Positions 25,001 to 31,214 of a stretch of DNA of 45,623 bases are shown piece after piece; position 1 is the stretch's first letter; each line of letters opens with the position of its first letter. Under the pieces are notes generated by a model. It worked only from the letters and a program-made list of their open reading frames with translations. It had not been told where the DNA came from and made no database searches. The stretch comes from an uncultured Clostridia bacterium (lineage in GTDB: Bacteria > Bacillota > Clostridia > Oscillospirales > Acutalibacteraceae), in NCBI GenBank assembly GCA_947625485.1, contig CANQOP010000017.1, positions 1 to 45,623 of the forward strand, in the 5' to 3' direction. A program made the position numbers and the translations under genes.

Positions 25001-27554
25001 CAATCCAGCCTATGAGGTAATACTCCTTATCAGCATCTGAGGATGGTGTGGACCATACACCTTTAAAATAACTATCTTCATAGTCTGTGAATGTGAAATG
25101 AGTTCCTGCAACAGTTTCTTCGTGAGAAATGTTCCAGCAATCACTCTGTGATGGATCAAGCTTGCCCTCAGCTGAACCTTCCTGCATTCTTGAAATCTGG
25201 ATTTTTTCCAAAATGCCGGTAAATACGATCATTCCGTTTTCTGCAGAGCCTTTAACCCATTTACCGCCGTCTTTATTGTCTCCGTTCCAGGTCCATGCAA
25301 ACCATGCTGGATTGCCTTCTACCGCTTTACCGGGAATAAAGTAAACTGTTTTGCCGTCCTTATTCTCTGTGCTGGTAGAGGCTGTTGAAGTATCAGAACT
25401 TGAAGGCTCCTCGTCTGTGTGCTCCTCAATTGTAAAGTTTGCGCCGTCGCCTGCTACTACCATCTTATCGGCTAACGCTGTAACCTTGCACGGCTCGTTT
25501 TCATACTGTTTTATAAATGCACCTTCGGAACCTAATACCATATACTGTATTCTATCAAATTCAGCATCTTTCGGAAGAGTTAACTCGGCCTCATAAATCG
25601 TTCTGTCGCTTAAAGCGATAGATGCAACTTCTCCTTGTGTATAGGTCTCGTCCGTTGCTTTAAAATCAACATCATACTTACCTTCATTTTCGTCATAACC
25701 GTTAAGGTGAGCGCTTAATTTGTAGGTGTAACCCGCCTCTATATCATCAGCAGTAGGAACAAAATAGAATGTGTATGTTGTCTTTTCAACCTCTTCTGAG
25801 GATGAGGATGATGTTTCGCTGGAGGAAGAACTCTCAGAACTTGAAGAACTCTCAGAACTTGAAGAACTCTCAGAACTTGAAGAGCTTGAGGAACTTGAAG
25901 AGCTTGAAGAACTCTCGGAACTCTCAGTACTCTCGGAGCTCGAAGAGCTTGAGGAACTTGAAGATGAACTCTCATCAGCTTCAAATAATATAATGAGATA
26001 CTTTGTGCTGTAATTGAACTTAAATGTGTAAGTTCCTCCGCTTGCTTTTAGCGTACAGTTGTCCTCGCTGGTTTTGAATTCCCAGCCTAATCCTTTGGAA
26101 GTTGTTTCCGTAGTATCCTCGATTGTGCCGTTGTTTCCGAGCCATGTTTCTCCGCTTTTAAGCTTAAACTTGTACTCACCGGAACTTAATTTGAGTGTTG
26201 TTGTAACAACATTCTCCTCATCGCCGGCGGTCATAGCTTTTCCGTTATCCCAGTCGGATAATTCACCCATCAGATACCATGTCTCATCTTGTGCTACGGA
26301 TGAAGAAGATGTCTCGCTGGATGAAGAACTAGAAGAACTTGAAGAGCTTGAAGAACTTGAGGAACTAGAAGAGCTTGAGGAACTTGAAGACTCCTGTTGC
26401 TTTTCAGGATAAGTTACAGTAAGCTTATGTGTTTTTGTATCAAACTCAAACACATATGTGCCTGCTATATCAGGTGTTATTTTATCATTTGCGCCGCCTG
26501 TTTTTAGTGTTGCACTATTATTTGCTCTTGTAATAGTGCCGTCGCTGTACTTAGGATCATAACCTGAATTTGTAACTAAAAACTCTTGCTCTTTATTAAG
26601 ATATTCAGACTTAGTAATATTAATTGAAACGCGTGCAACATCACCAGAAGAGGACGTCTTTCTAAGCTCGGAATTAACGCCCATTGCCCATCCGTTAAAG
26701 CTGCCTGCTACATAAAATCCTATACCCTCGCCCTCAAGCTTAGGAATGTTGTCAGGATCAGTAACCCATTGACCTGTTTCTGCGTCATAATACTTATTGG
26801 GTTCGATGTCCAAGTTACCGATTTTGCCGTTGTTTTCAACTCCGCCGTTAGTGAAAATACACTGATTTGCAACTATGTTTCCGCTTGAATAGATAGCAAT
26901 TTCGTAAATCTTATTTCCGCTCTTTGTGGTTCTCTTTGTATCCGTCATTGGCTTGCCCGGCCAACCATTGTTTACACTGTCGCCGTTCCACATATATGCA
27001 TATGGGATTCCCCAATTCTTTGCAGTACCGGAAGCAATAAGATAAATCTTTGAAGTTTCGATAGGATCCTGCTTCGAGGTGGTGGGAGCTGTTGTATCCT
27101 GTGGATCAGGGTCTACTGTAGAGTCCTTTTTGTAATTAACCCATTGACCCGAACTGCTGATATACATTTTACCAGAAAAAACAGAAGTTTCTGTCCAAGA
27201 AGAAATTACCTGTTTTTCTCCCTTATGTTCACTACCGCTATAAAGCTGGAACTGGAGTATATCATAGCCACCGTACTTTTCAGTAGTGACAGCTTTATAA
27301 ATAGGCTTTCCGTTATATGTGTCTCCAGTTTTTGTCATATCAACCTGCTTCCAGAGTCCACCGTTATCGTTACCCAATTTTGCATTCGCTTTAAGTGTAT
27401 ACGAACCAACATAGTTGTTATCATCTACAAAATAAAAGGTAACCGATTCTTCAGTGCCGTTAGCAGCATTAGCCGTCATTGTACCAACAATCATTGTTGA
27501 GAAAACCATCAGAACAGAAAGTACAATAGCAACTGATTTTTTCAATGTTTTCAT
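22056..27554 (-). CDS. Giant secreted multi-domain protein with starch-binding-like modules
   Basis: 1832 residues with a signal peptide to about 31. Recurring modules: type A (about 36-140, 593-715, 1337-1448; FYFVPTADDIEAGY-type); type B, CBM26-like (about 167-265, 736-838, 965-1073; YFIPGKAVEGNPAWFAWTWNG with clustered Trp); type C (about 845-944, 1093-1201, 1213-1321; YYLVGTFDGKNIG); and type D, SusE/X25-like (about 277-382 and 424-530; WYLMGELSDW). Two poly-Ser linkers (about 389-421, 530-590) and a Pro-Thr tract (about 1458-1625) separate them. The end is an FN3-like and a Lys-rich BIG2 domain (about 1651-1832). No catalytic domain, dockerin or LPXTG is seen, so it probably binds alpha-glucans and the wall, as in Ruminococcus bromii starch-adherence proteins. 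The 5' UTR is long. Confidence 0.82.
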   Translation of the reverse strand: MKTLKKSVAIVLSVLMVFSTMIVGTMTANAANGTEESVTFYFVDDNNYVGSYTLKANAKLGNDNGGLWKQVDMTKTGDTYNGKPIYKAVTTEKYGGYDILQFQLYSGSEHKGEKQVISSWTETSVFSGKMYISSSGQWVNYKKDSTVDPDPQDTTAPTTSKQDPIETSKIYLIASGTAKNWGIPYAYMWNGDSVNNGWPGKPMTDTKRTTKSGNKIYEIAIYSSGNIVANQCIFTNGGVENNGKIGNLDIEPNKYYDAETGQWVTDPDNIPKLEGEGIGFYVAGSFNGWAMGVNSELRKTSSSGDVARVSINITKSEYLNKEQEFLVTNSGYDPKYSDGTITRANNSATLKTGGANDKITPDIAGTYVFEFDTKTHKLTVTYPEKQQESSSSSSSSSSSSSSSSSSSSSSSSSETSSSSVAQDETWYLMGELSDWDNGKAMTAGDEENVVTTTLKLSSGEYKFKLKSGETWLGNNGTIEDTTETTSKGLGWEFKTSEDNCTLKASGGTYTFKFNYSTKYLIILFEADESSSSSSSSSSSSESTESSESSSSSSSSSSSSSSESSSSSESSSSSESSSSSETSSSSSEEVEKTTYTFYFVPTADDIEAGYTYKLSAHLNGYDENEGKYDVDFKATDETYTQGEVASIALSDRTIYEAELTLPKDAEFDRIQYMVLGSEGAFIKQYENEPCKVTALADKMVVAGDGANFTIEEHTDEEPSSSDTSTASTSTENKDGKTVYFIPGKAVEGNPAWFAWTWNGDNKDGGKWVKGSAENGMIVFTGILEKIQISRMQEGSAEGKLDPSQSDCWNISHEETVAGTHFTFTDYEDSYFKGVWSTPSSDADKEYYLIGWIDGSQYDGDSNKFVDGKVTVTFNEESYVNVKNGLGARYWADGYPGDGATEADLYKVAYVNDDDTSKLKVPAGTYEFTLKVNDGDSLHLSYVKKGEDPKPSSSDPTTTTTPSKDGATVYLDDTFCVNADKAATWFAWNWNDDYDGVWISGTVIDGLTKFTGIKKEKILFIRTPLGTVTPPEWDSENLWNQTEDLEMAGNDGKTYTITGWGDGWKAKLKGEWGTSVDPKPTTPSSSVNPNPGLKGDYYLVGTFDGKNIGINEDSDSFGDKKFVNGKYTMTVAQEAYVAVKAGDGTTYYTDGWLGKETTEAILYGKYVDGKSDKLYVPAGEVTFTLAENDDGTLKLSYTVDGKVDPDEPTNPSLKGDYYLVGTFDGKNIGINEDSDSFGDKKFVNGKYTMTVAQEAYVAVKAGDGTTYYTDGWLGKETTEAILYGKYVDGKSDKLYVPAGEVTFTLAENDDGTLKLSYTVDGNNTQPSSDTTPIGDTTEYTFYFVPTAADIEAGYSFRLNMHVISNNEWSFPDFTATSETYTDGRTIYVAKTTIPTNAQLEVIQYQVYEDSEHSQWVREYVANNVNVTDYADKLVIAGEGDAFTVEEHKGEDPSSDPITSSNPTQPSTPTPTQPSTPTPTQPSTPTPTQPSTPTPTQPSTPTPTQPSTPTPTQPSTPTPTQPSTPTPTQPSTPTPTQPSTPTPTQPSTPTPTQPSTPTPTQPSTPTPTQPSTPTPTQPSTPTPTGSETTEPSTPAPTQPSTSAPTQPSTPAPTQPSTAKPTTPKPAKDLGPGADGKEAEQAIIKSKNDKDPKGSAFNLLQVKNTKTTKNSIKITYKKPSKTKKFVIYGNMCGKSYKKLKTTTGKSFTYKKLKKGKYYKFLVMALDKKGKVVSTSKTIHVATKGGKVGNTKKITITNAKSTKTIKKGKTFKLKTKLKAESKKLKVKEHRKVAFESSKTSIAKVSKKGKITAKKKGTCYIYAYAQNGVMAKIKISVK
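22825..23177. repeat. 24-bp tandem repeat array coding QPSTPTPT
   Basis: About 15 copies of a 24-base unit (coding QPSTPTPT on the minus strand). The last base of most units varies between a and t, and occasionally c, in the wobble position, so selection keeps the peptide while the DNA drifts slightly. Degenerate PAPTQPST units follow on the 5' side of the plus strand (22700-22800). Confidence 0.9.
23599..23929. repeat. 331-bp direct repeat, copy 1
   Basis: Encodes the second of two near-identical type C modules (about residues 1213-1321). It matches 23959-24289 at exact spacing of 360 bases, with only about eight differences seen (for example tacgaa/taagaa, tgcgcaacgg/tgtgcgacgg). Confidence 0.9.
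23959..24289. repeat. 331-bp direct repeat, copy 2
   Basis: Partner of 23599-23929. It encodes the first copy (about residues 1093-1201). The translated copies are identical apart from their flanks. Confidence 0.9.
25800..25975. repeat. Ser/Glu-codon repeat tract (second poly-Ser linker)
   Basis: Tandem ctcagaacttgaagaa-like units coding Ser with scattered Glu and Thr on the minus strand. The mixture of AGT/TCA/TCT-type codons in the tract differs between units, so simple-repeat slippage is limited. Confidence 0.8.
26279..26395. repeat. Ser-codon repeat tract (first poly-Ser linker)
   Basis: About 33 nearly uninterrupted Ser codons on the minus strand with mixed gaagaactt-like units on the plus strand. 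It separates the type D modules. Confidence 0.8.
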
Positions 27555-27697
27555 GGTTTTAAATAACCTCCATTTCTAAAAATTAGTTAAACGTGGGTTA
27601 TATGCTTAATAAATGTTTTTACTGTCTGACCTCCTCAGTGATTGCAACGCAAACAACATTCACATCGTCACACTAACCTACAATTATTAACAGTATC

Positions 27698-27726
27698 ATA
27701 CTAACATATATATAATATTTTTTCAA
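27698..27726 (-). promoter_or_regulatory. Predicted promoter of the giant surface protein gene
   Basis: Minus-strand TTGAAA (27721-27726) and TAGTAT (27698-27703) are separated by 17 bases. The leader is then about 140 bases, holding a second SD-like gaggaggt (27629-27636) without a start codon at the right distance. The RBS for the gene itself is atggaggtt at about 27570. Nothing else is evident in 27555-27893 apart from the terminator of the next operon. Confidence 0.55.
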
Positions 27727-27855
27727 TAGCTTTTAATTTTTTTGTGAAAAGTCAACATTCATTGGAGGTAAATTTTATTCAAAATTTCAGGTAATTCTTT
27801 TGCGATGTTTTAAAATTAAAAAATATCCGATAAACCGACGTCATTATACAGAAAA

Positions 27856-27876
27856 AGGTCGGGCAATGCCCGACCT
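27856..27876 (-). terminator. Rho-independent terminator of the SseB-like operon
   Basis: Minus-strand aggtcgggca pairs with tgcccgacct with a one-base centre or small loop, followed by ttttt. Confidence 0.85.
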
Positions 27877-27893
27877 GATATTCGTATATAAGT

Positions 27894-28712
27894 TTAGTCT
27901 CCGAGCGTGTAGAACGGCTCTACTCCGTCAACGGCTTTCTTCGCGAAAGGTACGTTATACGGCATCATAGAGAGCATATATCCGCTAAGATGCGGAGACG
28001 CGGCTGCGGAAATACCCTTAAAAATCTCCTCCATTTTATCGCCCGTAAAGTCAACGATTACAAGATAGCTGGGCTTTTCCTCGTTCTCGCGCTTAAACAT
28101 ACGCAGATACGCCGCGTTTACGTCGTCCCGCTCGCGGAGAACGTTAATTATCGCCGCCATCATATCAATCGGATATTCGTCAGGCTCCGGGTCGCCGAGC
28201 TGAACCTGCTCGTCCGCGCCGATAGTCTGCTGTTTCAGCCCGTCAGCGTTATTTTGCATATCCTTTTTCTGCTCCGAAAGTGATTTGACCATAGGCTTCG
28301 GGAACGCGACGGAGCGGCCGAACGGATTAATAACAAATCCCATAACATTGCTGTTCGGGTCCTCAAGAAGCTGAGCATATCCGTCGAAATTCATAACGAC
28401 GTCCTGCTTGCCTTTGGAACCCGCCCATTTTTTCTTTTCGCTTTCGTCTGTAAACGCGGGGAAAAACTTCTCGCCGTTCTGATTTTCGATAAGCTGGAAC
28501 TGTACCTGAGTCTCCTGCTGCATAACGGTACTGCCGTTTTTATCGGTTTTAGCGACCGGGCGCGGCTTTGAGACGTTTCCCGGAGTAATAAACTGAGCGT
28601 TCATAACGCAGTCAATCATACGGTTTACATTCTCTGGTGTGTTGTCCTCCTGCATATTTACAATAGCCTCAATGAGTTCGGGGTTAGTTATCGGCTTTTT
28701 CTGTTTTTCCAT
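27894..28712 (-). CDS. SseB-like protein
   Basis: 272 residues from the ATG at 28712, chosen for the AGGAGG RBS; a longer reading would overlap the upstream gene. The N-terminal half (FQLIENQNGEKFFPAFTDESE followed by VVMNFDGYAQLLEDPNSNVMGFVINPFGRSVAFPK) matches the SseB N-terminal domain; the C-terminal half (about 170-272: YPIDMMAAIINVLRERDDVNAAYL, YLVIVDFTGD) matches the SseB_C domain. In E. coli SseB is linked to serine sensitivity with no firm mechanism; in Firmicutes such proteins are regulatory candidates. Last gene of a four-gene operon, followed by a terminator. Confidence 0.82.
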   Translation of the reverse strand: MEKQKKPITNPELIEAIVNMQEDNTPENVNRMIDCVMNAQFITPGNVSKPRPVAKTDKNGSTVMQQETQVQFQLIENQNGEKFFPAFTDESEKKKWAGSKGKQDVVMNFDGYAQLLEDPNSNVMGFVINPFGRSVAFPKPMVKSLSEQKKDMQNNADGLKQQTIGADEQVQLGDPEPDEYPIDMMAAIINVLRERDDVNAAYLRMFKRENEEKPSYLVIVDFTGDKMEEIFKGISAAASPHLSGYMLSMMPYNVPFAKKAVDGVEPFYTLGD

Positions 28713-28737
28713 ATGTACCTCCTGAAATGTGTACTTA

Positions 28738-29622
28738 TTAAAATTTAACGTATTTTTCGGACACAGACCGTGCGCGGTCGGACTGGAAGTAGACGTAGGT
28801 CTGGTCCGCAATAAGTCTGCTGCCGCCGAAATCCACCACAAAAATCTTTTTACTGCTGCACGATTCCTGCGAAACAATTTTCAGCGGATTGCGCCAAAAC
28901 TCGGCTTCATTCGTTGCATACTCGAGGGCAAACTGCGGAGCAGTGAGCTGTACGCTGCTGTACCCCGTAAAAGGGCTGAGCTCGTCGCCGCTGATAAGAT
29001 AGTATTGCTTTTTCAAAAGCTTTATACCAATATCGGCGTTTACAAGACTTCCTATATACTTGCAGCTGTCGCCTAGGAACATTCCGGTCTTGTAGTAGCC
29101 TATCGAAACGGTTAGGTCGGACTTCACCGCCACGGGGAGCGCGAGACCGTTCGCACCCGAAAGACCGCTGTTGATGTCAACGCTGACGGTGTAAGCCTGC
29201 GAGCGGTTAATCGCCTTAATAATTGAAATCATCGGCTCTCTGAGCTGACCCGAAAAGCCCGTTCCCAGGAGACAGTCGACAACAATGTCAAAACCGTTAA
29301 AGTCGGTCCCGCCGTTGCAATCCTCCGTCCTCACGCCGTTTCTGAGACATCGTGTGTAATAGTAATCGCCGTCCTCGGAGCGTTTTTCACTCGCGGTCAT
29401 TATAATCGGGTGAAATCCGCGTTCCGAAAGTATCTCCGCCAGTGCGTAGCCGTCTCCGCCGTTGTTTCCGCTTCCGCAGACTACGGCGATTTTTCCGCCC
29501 CACGAGACGTTTTTGAACACGCCCATAGCCGCGCGGTACATAAGCTCGCGCGAGCTTGCGGTAGTATTTATAGTGAAAGCATCGCTTTCACGCATATTTT
29601 TTACTGATATAACATTTTCCAT
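28738..29622 (-). CDS. nnrE: NAD(P)H-hydrate epimerase
   Basis: 294 residues. The YjeF_N fold spans about 1-215 and repairs damaged NAD(P)H by epimerising the R-hydrate. Visible: RELMYRAAMG near residue 25, VVCGSGNNGGDGYALAEIL (Rossmann-like nucleotide loop) and VVDCLLGTGFSGQLRE with the conserved Asp, followed by VSVDINSGLSGANG. The usual fused ADP-dependent dehydratase (NnrD) domain is absent, and instead there is an unexplained 75-residue C-terminal extension (from about 220). So dehydratase activity must come from another gene. Coupled to SseB-like gene 25 bases downstream. Confidence 0.88.
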   Translation of the reverse strand: MENVISVKNMRESDAFTINTTASSRELMYRAAMGVFKNVSWGGKIAVVCGSGNNGGDGYALAEILSERGFHPIIMTASEKRSEDGDYYYTRCLRNGVRTEDCNGGTDFNGFDIVVDCLLGTGFSGQLREPMISIIKAINRSQAYTVSVDINSGLSGANGLALPVAVKSDLTVSIGYYKTGMFLGDSCKYIGSLVNADIGIKLLKKQYYLISGDELSPFTGYSSVQLTAPQFALEYATNEAEFWRNPLKIVSQESCSSKKIFVVDFGGSRLIADQTYVYFQSDRARSVSEKYVKF

Positions 29623-29653
29623 ATATAGTTACTTTCTTTCCGGGTTTATAAGG

Positions 29654-30370
29654 TCACATTTTATTCTTAAAAATACCGTTATACGCCACGACTGCCGCCT
29701 TATCGTCCATATTTACGCGCAGGTCGTAGCAGTCCACCTGCCGAATAAATCCGTCCAAAAGTCCGAGGAGGTTGCTCATAAGCTCAGGATCTTCGGGACG
29801 CACTGTCTGATTAAGCGCGCGGGCAACGACTGACGCGGTATCTATCGGTCCAATTGAGTTCTTCTCTGCGCGCGATAGGAAACAGAGCGCCTTAGCAGGC
29901 ACGCGGATATTCTCTCCCATTCCTTCCTTCCCACGCCAGGGAGTACCGCAAACGTAGAATTTTCCGTCTATACGGCGGATAATCGGCTTATCGTCGTTTA
30001 TAACCGTGACGCGGTCGCCAAAATTCCTGAGCCAGAGATTGCGGTGAGTGCTTTTGCCCGTTCCGCTCGCCGCGGCAAAAAGCACCGCCTGACCGTCGAC
30101 AGCTACAGACGAACAATGAAAGAAAAACGCGTCGTACTTTTTCATTATAATATATATATACTTGCGGTACAAAGCTGTGCTCTCGCAAATCCGGTCGGTA
30201 ACATCATACGGAGTGAGCCGCCGCTCCCTCTTTATATCCTCGTCGGAAACAGAGAGAGAAAACTCAGGCGCTCCGCCCTCTGAAAGATAATCCTTCATAA
30301 GGTCATAGGTGAATTTGTAGCGTATATCAGCGCTGAAAACCACGCCCGCGATTTCGTAATTAAATATCAT
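29654..30370 (-). CDS. HPr-kinase/PEPCK-like P-loop protein
   Basis: 238 residues, no signal or membrane segment. The centre has a Walker A motif AAASGTGKSTH (about 100-110), then VINDDKPIIRR with an Asp pair in the position of the HprK Walker B/catalytic region, and a CGTPWRGKEGMG loop. This layout is that of HprK-related kinases, such as those found with lasso-peptide clusters, but those partners (lasso protease, cyclase, PqqD-like) are not here. True HPr kinase is larger and carries an N-terminal domain and the K-loop signature, which are absent. It may phosphorylate a serine on a protein. It follows a Ser-rich lipoprotein gene by six bases and precedes nnrE. Substrate unknown. Confidence 0.72.
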   Translation of the reverse strand: MIFNYEIAGVVFSADIRYKFTYDLMKDYLSEGGAPEFSLSVSDEDIKRERRLTPYDVTDRICESTALYRKYIYIIMKKYDAFFFHCSSVAVDGQAVLFAAASGTGKSTHRNLWLRNFGDRVTVINDDKPIIRRIDGKFYVCGTPWRGKEGMGENIRVPAKALCFLSRAEKNSIGPIDTASVVARALNQTVRPEDPELMSNLLGLLDGFIRQVDCYDLRVNMDDKAAVVAYNGIFKNKM

Positions 30371-30376
30371 AATGCT

Positions 30377-30847
30377 TTAAATATCATCAAAATCCACTTC
30401 CGTGGTATCCCTCGGAACACCGTTATCGAAATCCGCACTGCTTGTATCGGACGGTTTTGACGTGGTCTTGGAAGAGGAGTTCGAGGAGGCTTTGGAAGTT
30501 GTTTTCGCGACCGTTTTAGACGAAGTTGTACTCTTTGAAACTGTTGATTTGCTGACAGAGCTTGACTTGCCGACGGAACTCTCAGTCCCCGAGCTTAATG
30601 ACGGGCTGTTTTCGGAGTCGGAACTCGTATCCGAACTGACTTTAGAGTCGGAGCTTGTTTTACCCTTAGTTTTCGAGATGTTTTCGCCGTTTAAATCGGA
30701 CTCTCCCTTTGCAGTATTATTTTCTTCAGTAATTGACGCGGCGCTCTCAACGCCGTTATCCGAGCCGCCTGCGCAGCTGCAGGAGGCTGAAAATACGGTA
30801 AATATGAGCGTCAGGGTCAAAAGACATAAAATCTTTTTAATTTCCAT
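30377..30847 (-). CDS. Ser/Thr/Lys-rich lipoprotein of low complexity
   Basis: 156 residues from the ATG at 30847; an upstream in-frame start adds three residues. The signal peptide ends with FSASC, a lipobox-like site. The mature part is dominated by Ser, Thr and Lys (SSDSKVSSDTSSDSEN, SKTTSKPSDTSS), with an acidic end (TTEVDFDDI). There is no recognisable fold; it may be a flexible wall-spanning linker or a substrate for modification. First gene of the operon. Confidence 0.75.
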   Translation of the reverse strand: MEIKKILCLLTLTLIFTVFSASCSCAGGSDNGVESAASITEENNTAKGESDLNGENISKTKGKTSSDSKVSSDTSSDSENSPSLSSGTESSVGKSSSVSKSTVSKSTTSSKTVAKTTSKASSNSSSKTTSKPSDTSSADFDNGVPRDTTEVDFDDI

Positions 30848-30863
30848 ATAAAACACCGTTTAA

Positions 30864-30892
30864 ATCATAAACTAATTTTAGTAAAATTGCAA
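30864..30892 (-). promoter_or_regulatory. Predicted promoter of the lipoprotein-HprK-like-nnrE-SseB operon
   Basis: Minus-strand TTGCAA (30887-30892) and TATGAT (30864-30869) are separated by 17 bases, 16 bases before the start codon. Confidence 0.65.
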
Positions 30893-30949
30893 TAGTAAAA
30901 ACTAACAAACGTATGCACAAAAACATAAAAAATGCATAATATACAACTG

Positions 30950-31123
30950 TGAGGACAATCCCTCACCTATGTACAGGCAAAAATTGTACAACCTATGACT
31001 TTATACTAAACACCAACTAAAGTATCATTGTTTATGTGGTTATTCTATCTCATTTTCAATCGGTGTTTAGCATCTTAAACATTACCTCCAGCTTCAGGCT
31101 GTCCGTTTCGGGCAGCCTGTTTT
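30950..31123. other. Structured intergenic stretch, possible small RNA
   Basis: The 30848-31214 gap has no gene. It contains gtgagg...cctcac (30950-30967), an interrupted ctaaacacc/ggtgtttag pair about 50 bases apart (31006-31070), tgtac/gtaca, and a plus-strand terminator (31095-31123). No promoter of good quality precedes it. It may encode an RNA, or be a remnant. Confidence 0.3.
31095..31123 (+). terminator. Terminator-like hairpin in the 31.0 kb gap
   Basis: caggctgtcc pairs with gggcagcctg (one G-U) around gtttc, followed by tttt. No gene ends before it on the plus strand. Confidence 0.6.
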
Positions 31124-31187
31124 CGCTCTTTATTCATATTCTGCGCCAAGCAGTATTAAAACGCGTCAATATAGTAAGTATAAAAGT

Positions 31188-31210
31188 AAAAGGCGCTCCG
31201 AAGAGCGCCC
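31188..31210 (-). terminator. Rho-independent terminator after nfnB
   Basis: Minus-strand gggcgctc pairs with gagcgcc around ttcg and is followed by tttta. It begins five bases after the stop codon. Confidence 0.8.
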
Positions 31211-31214
31211 GAAA

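Noticed and set aside
25771..26013. Plus-strand Leu/Glu-repeat ORF (ELEELEE)
   Set aside because: Antisense of the poly-Ser linker; no independent support.
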